Shown here piece after piece: positions 58,993 through 64,000 of a DNA stretch of 64,000 nt. Each line of letters begins with the position of its first letter. The stretch's first letter is position 1. The translations under genes and the position numbers were made by a program. Where the stretch lies: the NCBI RefSeq assembly GCF_022532105.1, contig NZ_CP092832.1, positions 372,001-436,000 of the forward strand. The letters run 5' to 3'. The notes under the pieces are model-generated. The model was not told the origin of the DNA and did not search any database. It was given only the letters and a program-made list of their open reading frames with translations. This DNA comes from Flavobacterium sp. HJ-32-4. GTDB lineage: Bacteria > Bacteroidota > Bacteroidia > Flavobacteriales > Flavobacteriaceae.

Positions 58993-59310
58993 TTACGCCG
59001 TGTGTTCCGACACCAATTCGAGTTCGGTGCGGAATGCCAGCATTTTGTCGCCGAACAGCCGAAGGCCGTCCTCACGCAAACGAGGGGCGTCTTCAGCGTA
59101 ATAGCGTTCGAGTGTCGCGCGGTCAGGTGCGGTATATTGTACAGCATACGTCTGCCCGCCCATTTCCTCTTCCACTACGACCTTTACCAGCCGGGCAGAC
59201 GAAAACTTGCCGGTCGCCAGTACGTCGGGGATGTGGATATCACGCATCCAGTCGAGCCACTGTTGGTGAATCGACTCATCGATGTTGAGGGTGACGTTGT
59301 AGAGGATCAT
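58993..59310 (-). CDS. DUF4286 family protein
   Basis: 105 residues, ferredoxin-like alpha/beta fold of the DUF4286 family: [22 protein letters not shown] at the start and [23 protein letters not shown] in the middle. It is cytoplasmic, with unknown function. In Flavobacteriaceae it regularly precedes rsmA, as here, with the TPR gene upstream in the same direction (68 nt). Confidence 0.9.
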   Translation of the reverse strand: MILYNVTLNIDESIHQQWLDWMRDIHIPDVLATGKFSSARLVKVVVEEEMGGQTYAVQYTAPDRATLERYYAEDAPRLREDGLRLFGDKMLAFRTELELVSEHTA

Positions 59311-59324
59311 GAGGAGAGAAATTA

Positions 59325-59352
59325 GGAGTTAGGGGTGAGGAGTCAGGAGTTA
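59325..59352. repeat. Short tandem heptamer repeat
   Basis: Four consecutive heptamers of the form GGRGTNA (GGAGTTA, GGGGTGA, GGAGTCA, GGAGTTA) between the TPR and DUF4286 genes. The 10-mer AGGAGTTAGG occurs twice, 21 nt apart. Similar CTAACTCC-type runs are, from memory, frequent in intergenic DNA of Flavobacteriaceae. Confidence 0.6.
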
Positions 59353-59378
59353 GGATTACATCCCAAACCAACATCCTA

Positions 59379-61157
59379 CTAGGTATTGCCATCGCCGCGT
59401 AACTGACGGAACTTCTTGCGGGCTTCGACGAAGAAGATGCTGTCCTGGTGGTTGAACAGGATTTTCTCATAGAGCGCCTTCGCCTTTTCAATGTCCTTCA
59501 GTTGGGTATAATAGATTTCCGCCGCATAGAACAGTGCTTCGTCTATATAAATGCTTTCCGGATACTTGTCGACAATCGTCTGGTAATGCGCCAGGGCGTC
59601 CTGGTAATTGCCAAGTCTCTCATCGATGCGGCCGATACGCAGGTGTGACACATCTTCAATCTCGGTGATGGTGTGTTTTTTCAGGATGTCTTCAAATTCC
59701 GCCGATGCGTCGCGCAACTGGTTTTTATAGAGCGTAAAGTCGGCATGCGCGAACCGCTTGAGGTCGGTGCGGGTCGAATCGGATACGGTATGGTCGCTGA
59801 TCAACAGGAAGTACTCCATCGCATCGTTCGCGATCAGTTGGGTCGAGGCCGATTTCAGTTCCTTGAACTGCTTCTGGGCCCAGTCAAAATCGCCTTGGAA
59901 ATAGCTGGTGCGGGCGGCTTTGAAACTGGCTTCGTGGCCTAATTCCGAATTCTTGACATCGTCCTGTATCTGGGCGTAATAGAGTGAGGCCTGGTTGAAC
60001 TTCCCTTCAAACAACAGGATATCCGCCAGTTCCATCTTGACATCGGCCATCTGGAAGGTATTCAGGTTCAGGTCGAGGGCCGCTTTAAGGATCGCCCGGC
60101 CTTTTTCAGGATTATTGAGTTGGAAGGTTACGAAACGGGCCTGCAATTCCTGTAACGGAAGGGAAACCGGGTTGATGCCGAATTCGGCGAGTCGGGCGTC
60201 CAATTCGGCCTGTATCGCCGGATAGTCTTTCTCGGTGGCCCGCTGGATACTGAGATCGATCAGGAACTCGTGTGCATCGACCCGCAATTGCAGGTCCGCT
60301 GTATTCTCGAGGATGAACGCATACATCTCCCGTGCCGCCTCGTCGTCGCCTTCCTGCGCGGCCAGACCGGCCAGGTTGACAATATTGGCAAAACTCTCGG
60401 GTTGCCGACGGTAGATGGCTTTCTCCTGCGCAAAGGCTTTTGCATAGTCTTTCGACTGTACGAAAAACCAACTCAGGAACTGGTTCCAGAAGAGATCCTG
60501 GGTTTTCTGTGCCCGCACCAACAATGCTTTACGCAATTGGTCGTTGAACGATGCCTCGGCATCCTCGGTCATGAACCGCATCAACTGGGTCTGGATCATG
60601 ATGTAGCTCTGCTGGTTGCGGAAGGCCTCGTCGAGGAACTTGTCGATCATCTTGGCCGTATCGCCCAATTGACCGTAAAGTACCGCGATCTGTATGTTGA
60701 AATTGATCTTCGGATCAAGCGTTGATGCTTTTTCATACGCCCGGAGCGCATACTCCAACAACACTTTTTTCTCGAAAACCGGCGCAACGGCATAGGCATT
60801 CGCCGGATTATCCTCAATTTTCGAAAGCGCCTCTTCGTAGTATTTCTTCGCCTTGGTCTCGTCTTTCTTCAACTGGTAATTATAGCCGATTTCGACGAGC
60901 AGGGCCGGCTGTTTGTATTTCGACTGCCGTTCCGACAGCGCACTCTCAGCCTTGTCATACTGCTGCAATTGCTGGTAGCATTCGATAAGCCGCTGGAAGA
61001 ACATGAAATTGGCCGGCTGCACCTTTAGCAGGTCTTCATAGCTGACCAGGGCCTTCTCGAAATCGCCCTTATCGAAATAATGCTGCGCGAGCTGGTCGTT
61101 CTGAGCCGAGACGGCGAACGGCAGCAAGCAGGCAAGCAGGAAAAAGAGTCGTTTCAT
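59379..61157 (-). CDS. Tetratricopeptide repeat protein, secreted
   Basis: 592 residues with signal peptide (MKRLFFLLACLLPFAVSAQ). The rest is helical repeats: clear TPR-like units at about residues 22-125 (AQHYFDKGDFEKALVSYEDLL, ECYQQLQQYDKAESAL) and 490-580 (RLGNYQDALAHYQTIVDKYP, EIYYTQLKDIEKAKALYEKIL), with more diverged repeats between. It is probably periplasmic or lipid-bilayer-associated through partners. The function is unknown. The flavobacterial position between serS and DUF4286/rsmA is conserved as far as I recall. Confidence 0.87.
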   Translation of the reverse strand: MKRLFFLLACLLPFAVSAQNDQLAQHYFDKGDFEKALVSYEDLLKVQPANFMFFQRLIECYQQLQQYDKAESALSERQSKYKQPALLVEIGYNYQLKKDETKAKKYYEEALSKIEDNPANAYAVAPVFEKKVLLEYALRAYEKASTLDPKINFNIQIAVLYGQLGDTAKMIDKFLDEAFRNQQSYIMIQTQLMRFMTEDAEASFNDQLRKALLVRAQKTQDLFWNQFLSWFFVQSKDYAKAFAQEKAIYRRQPESFANIVNLAGLAAQEGDDEAAREMYAFILENTADLQLRVDAHEFLIDLSIQRATEKDYPAIQAELDARLAEFGINPVSLPLQELQARFVTFQLNNPEKGRAILKAALDLNLNTFQMADVKMELADILLFEGKFNQASLYYAQIQDDVKNSELGHEASFKAARTSYFQGDFDWAQKQFKELKSASTQLIANDAMEYFLLISDHTVSDSTRTDLKRFAHADFTLYKNQLRDASAEFEDILKKHTITEIEDVSHLRIGRIDERLGNYQDALAHYQTIVDKYPESIYIDEALFYAAEIYYTQLKDIEKAKALYEKILFNHQDSIFFVEARKKFRQLRGDGNT

Positions 61158-61219
61158 GATGTTCCGGATAACCTTCCCAATATAACAATAACTTTCCGGA
61201 ATTCGTATGTGCCGGCGGC

Positions 61220-62491
61220 TTAATCGATGATGTCGAAACCGGTATACGGACGCAATACTTCCGGGATGACGATACCTTCCGGTGTTTGGTAGTTCTCCAG
61301 GATACCCGCCAACACCCGTGGCAAGGCCAATGAACTTCCGTTTAGGGTGTGCGCGAGGTGGTTCTTCCCTTCTTTATCGCGGAAACGCAGTTTGAGACGG
61401 TTCGACTGGAAGGTCTCGAAGTTCGATACCGAACTGATCTCAAGCCAACGGTCCTGTGCGGTTGAAAACACTTCGAAATCGTAGGTCAACGCAGACGCAA
61501 ATCCCATGTCGCCACCGCACAGACGCAAGACGCGGTACGGTAGTTTCAGTTCGTCGAGGATGCCTTTTACGTGTTCCACCATCCCGTCAAGGGCCTCGTA
61601 GGAGCGATCAGGGTGCTCGATGCGCACGATTTCCACTTTGTCGAATTGGTGCAGGCGGTTGAGTCCACGCACATGCGCGCCATACGAGCCCGCCTCACGA
61701 CGGAAACACGGTGTATAGCCTGTTGCCAAAACCGGCAATTCGCTTTCCGGCAGGATGACGTCGCGCCAGAGGTTCGTAACCGGCACTTCAGCAGTCGGGA
61801 TTAGGTAAAGGTCGTCCGCCGTCACATGGTACATCTGGCCTTCCTTATCCGGAAGTTGTCCGGTTCCGTAACCCGACGCTTCGTTGACCAAATGCGGCAC
61901 CTGGAACTCTTCATATCCGGCGGCGGTATTTTTATCGAGGAAATAGGTGATTAGCGCGCGTTGTAGTTTCGCACCCTTCCCTTTGTAAACCGGAAAACCG
62001 GCACCTGAAATCTTGACTCCGAGCTCAAAATCGATGATATCGTATTTTTTGGCCAGGTCCCAGTGCGGAAGCGCCCCTTCGTGCAGCGTAGGGATGTCGC
62101 CCGTTTGGAACACGGTGATGTTGTCGTCGGCACTTTTCCCTTCCGGTACGATAGCCGCAGGAGTATTGGGCAGGGTGTAAAGCTTTTGTTGGAGGTCATG
62201 GGTGAACCCGTCGAGTTTCTCCGACAGTTCTTTGCTGCGCTCTTTAAGGGATACGGTTTTTTCCTTTAGGATGGCCGCCTTCGCCTTTTCGCCGTTACGC
62301 ATCAGTTCGCCGATGTCACGCGAGAGTTTGTTCGACTCCGCCAGGATGGTATCGAGTTCCACCTGGGTGGCACGGCGCTGTTCGTCGAGCCGGATGGCGG
62401 CATCTACGTCGGCAGCGGCATCGATGTTGCGTTTGGCGAGGGCTTTCACGACCTGGTCGCGGTTCTCACGGATGTGGGCGATCTGTAACAT
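61220..62491 (-). CDS. serS: Seryl-tRNA synthetase
   Basis: 423 residues, class II synthetase. The N-terminal ~110 residues form the tRNA-binding coiled coil (LDTILAESNKLSRDIGELM ... KELSEKLDGF). The catalytic domain has motif 2 CFRREAGSYGAHVRGLNRLHQF and motif 3 LNGSSLALPRVLAGILEN. A perfect -7 box (TAAATTTG, minus, 62529-62536) lies 37 nt upstream. It is divergent from the M1 peptidase gene. Confidence 0.97.
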   Translation of the reverse strand: MLQIAHIRENRDQVVKALAKRNIDAAADVDAAIRLDEQRRATQVELDTILAESNKLSRDIGELMRNGEKAKAAILKEKTVSLKERSKELSEKLDGFTHDLQQKLYTLPNTPAAIVPEGKSADDNITVFQTGDIPTLHEGALPHWDLAKKYDIIDFELGVKISGAGFPVYKGKGAKLQRALITYFLDKNTAAGYEEFQVPHLVNEASGYGTGQLPDKEGQMYHVTADDLYLIPTAEVPVTNLWRDVILPESELPVLATGYTPCFRREAGSYGAHVRGLNRLHQFDKVEIVRIEHPDRSYEALDGMVEHVKGILDELKLPYRVLRLCGGDMGFASALTYDFEVFSTAQDRWLEISSVSNFETFQSNRLKLRFRDKEGKNHLAHTLNGSSLALPRVLAGILENYQTPEGIVIPEVLRPYTGFDIID

Positions 62492-62528
62492 GTTTCTTGT
62501 TTTTGTCCGTTTGTGCGGATTGCGGCTG

Positions 62529-62536
62529 CAAATTTA
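62529..62536 (-). promoter_or_regulatory. -7 promoter box (TAAATTTG) of serS
   Basis: Perfect TAnnTTTG on the minus strand, 37 nt before ATG 62491. Confidence 0.6.
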
Positions 62537-62602
62537 ACCAAATCCGTGAAAAAACCGCTGACAGCGCACAAAACAGCCGCGATCTTTTCAATGTGTTTTT
62601 CC

Positions 62603-62610
62603 TATATTTG
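62603..62610 (+). promoter_or_regulatory. -7 promoter box (TATATTTG) of the M1 peptidase gene
   Basis: Perfect TAnnTTTG 19 nt before ATG 62630. Confidence 0.6.
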
Positions 62611-62618
62611 AGGTCGCA

Positions 62619-62633
62619 ATGAAAAAGCCATGA
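62619..62633 (+). other. Four-codon leader ORF (MKKP) overlapping the M1 peptidase start
   Basis: ATG AAA AAG CCA TGA: its stop codon overlaps the ATG of the M1 peptidase gene (ATGA at 62630-62633). The main gene also begins Met-Lys-Lys, so this may be a chance duplication of the start region or a coupling leader. Confidence 0.35.
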
Positions 62634-64000
62634 AAAAGTACTGCCTACCCCTGCTTTTGGCGTTCGTGCTTCCGCTTTCCGCCCAACATGCCAGGGATGA
62701 AAAACAATCCCTCATCGAATCGGAAAGGAAGTCAGCCGCCTCACTGATGAACGTACAGGTCAACCCGAACACGCTGAACTACGACATCACCTACCACAAA
62801 CTCGAATTTACCGTCGACCCCGCGGTGTTTTTCATCACCGGAAAAGTGACCACGACCTTTACGGCACTTTCCACTATGTCGACCGTGACCTTCGACCTGA
62901 CAAGCGAACTGACGGTATCGTCGGTCAAAACAACCTCGAACACCAACCTGGCCTTTACACAGAACAACAACGATGAGCTCATCATCACGTTGCCCGTTAC
63001 CTTGACGGCCGGCAACAGTTACTCGGTGGTCATCAGCTATTCGGGCCAGCCTTCTACAGGTGAAAATGCCTTCAGCACTTCCACCCACAGCGGGACGCCG
63101 GTTCTATGGACATTGTCAGAGCCGTTTGGTGCCCGCGACTGGTGGCCGTGCAAGCAAGACCTCAACGACAAGATCGACAGCGTTGATATTTACCTTACGA
63201 CACCTGCCAACTACACGGCCGCTACCAATGGCCTTGAAGTAACGTCGGTAACCAACGGCGGGAACAAGACGACCCATTTCCATCATGGCTATCCTATTCC
63301 GGCCTACCTGATCGCCATCGCCGTGACCAATTACAGTGTCTACACCCAAACCGCGGGAACGGCACCCAACACCTTCCCGATCGTAAACTACCTCTATCCG
63401 GAAAGCCTGGCGTCGAATACCAACAATTTAGGCGTTACGCCGCCGATCATGACGTTTTTTGAAAACACGTTCGGAACCTATCCTTTTGCGTCTGAAAAAT
63501 ACGGGCATGCGCAATTTGGCTGGGGCGGAGGTATGGAACATACGACCGTCTCGTTTATGGGTAACTTCAGCCGCGGACTCATCGCACACGAACTGGGCCA
63601 CCACTGGTTCGGCGATAAAGTGACCTGCGGCACCTGGAAAGACATCTGGCTGAACGAAGGTTTTGCCACCTACATGGCTTCGATGGTCATTGAGCAATTT
63701 GATGGCGAAGCGGCATTCACCGCCGATAAAGGCGATATGATTTCGTATATCACCTCACAGCCGGGCGGTGCCGTATACCTGACGGATACCGAAGCCCTCA
63801 ACGTCAACCGCATTTTTAGCAGCCGCCTTTCGTATGACAAAGGCGCGATGGTGCTTAACATGCTGCGTTTCAAGATGGGCGACACGGCCTTTTTCCAGGC
63901 GCTACAGAACTACCTCAACGACCCGGCACTTGCCTACAAATATGCGGTAACGGCTGACCTGAAGGCACACCTCGAGGCCGTCTATGGCGCAAGCCTGACC
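62630..64000 (+). CDS. M1 family metallopeptidase, 5' part (continues beyond window)
   Basis: 457 codons are visible with no stop before the right edge. A signal peptide (KKYCLPLLLAFVLPLSAQ) is followed by an N-terminal beta domain and the M1 catalytic domain: substrate-recognition motif WGGGMEHTT, zinc motif HELGHHWFGD with the distant Glu in WLNEGFATYM, and SYDKGAMVLNML after it. It is an exported aminopeptidase. The C-terminus, where a T9SS sorting tail would be, is not visible. The start is at ATG 62630. An earlier ATG at 62619 stops after four codons. Confidence 0.93.
   Translation, partial: MKKYCLPLLLAFVLPLSAQHARDEKQSLIESERKSAASLMNVQVNPNTLNYDITYHKLEFTVDPAVFFITGKVTTTFTALSTMSTVTFDLTSELTVSSVKTTSNTNLAFTQNNNDELIITLPVTLTAGNSYSVVISYSGQPSTGENAFSTSTHSGTPVLWTLSEPFGARDWWPCKQDLNDKIDSVDIYLTTPANYTAATNGLEVTSVTNGGNKTTHFHHGYPIPAYLIAIAVTNYSVYTQTAGTAPNTFPIVNYLYPESLASNTNNLGVTPPIMTFFENTFGTYPFASEKYGHAQFGWGGGMEHTTVSFMGNFSRGLIAHELGHHWFGDKVTCGTWKDIWLNEGFATYMASMVIEQFDGEAAFTADKGDMISYITSQPGGAVYLTDTEALNVNRIFSSRLSYDKGAMVLNMLRFKMGDTAFFQALQNYLNDPALAYKYAVTADLKAHLEAVYGASLT

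Overview
The window reads as chromosomal DNA of a member of the Bacteroidota, most likely family Flavobacteriaceae with a GC content that looks slightly above 50% by eye. The reasons are the many promoters with a Bacteroidota-type -7 box (TAnnTTTG) and no obvious Shine-Dalgarno sequences, a protein with a type IX secretion (T9SS) sorting tail, DUF3078, DUF3109, DUF3127, DUF4286 and DUF5689 proteins, a PID-CTERM-like surface protein, and the dxs/DUF3078/dgt neighbourhood. I see no rRNA, tRNA, CRISPR array, insertion sequence, phage block or integrase. Most of the window is core chromosome.

Layout. 1-2.8 kb: 5' part of a sensor histidine kinase, a flavin reductase-like protein, a DUF3127 protein with an SSB-like tail, and an aat gene interrupted by one in-frame amber codon. 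2.8-13 kb, all minus: queT-tag-lipoprotein, then a giant alpha-2-macroglobulin lipoprotein followed by PBP1C. 13.1-18.7 kb: divergent tadA and dxs with apparently leaderless promoters, a DUF3078 protein, dgt, a small secreted protein and an RDD protein. 18.7-22.4 kb: class I ribonucleotide reductase genes nrdB and nrdA, separated by a structured 258-bp spacer. 22.8-26.7 kb: a PhoX/DUF839-type lipoprotein, a di-haem peroxidase, and DUF3109. 26.9-31.6 kb: MarC, a small membrane protein coupled to an FAD oxidoreductase, a CtpA-type protease with dCMP deaminase and a HupE/UreJ protein, and a TerB-like protein. 31.7-35.2 kb: fbp, GNAT, aspartate kinase, ORF6N protein. 35.3-45.1 kb: a large outer-membrane protein, a PID-CTERM-like mini-protein, an ALDH7-type dehydrogenase, and a 1367-residue glycine-rich T9SS protein. 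45.2-52.4 kb: 3-hydroxyanthranilate dioxygenase and a secreted OB-fold-like protein, then a secreted endonuclease/exonuclease/phosphatase divergent from a TonB receptor and two lipoproteins. 52.4-54.4 kb: an operon of small membrane proteins and an M48 protease. 54.5-64 kb: a dehydrogenase-VOC fusion, proC, rsmA-mgtE, DUF4286, a TPR protein, serS, and the start of an M1 peptidase.

The least expected signal is a palindrome, TACGG-N5-CCGTA and close variants. I found it five times, only in intergenic DNA, and each copy ends 22 nt (once 23) before a -7-like box. This fixed geometry looks like an activator-controlled regulon joining otherwise unrelated genes: a small secreted protein, an ORF6N protein, a secreted OB-fold-like protein with 3-HAO, and the dehydrogenase-VOC fusion. 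Other points to check are the amber codon in aat, the interleaved divergent promoters of the nuclease/TonB cluster, and a set of -7 boxes only 4-6 nt from the start codon.
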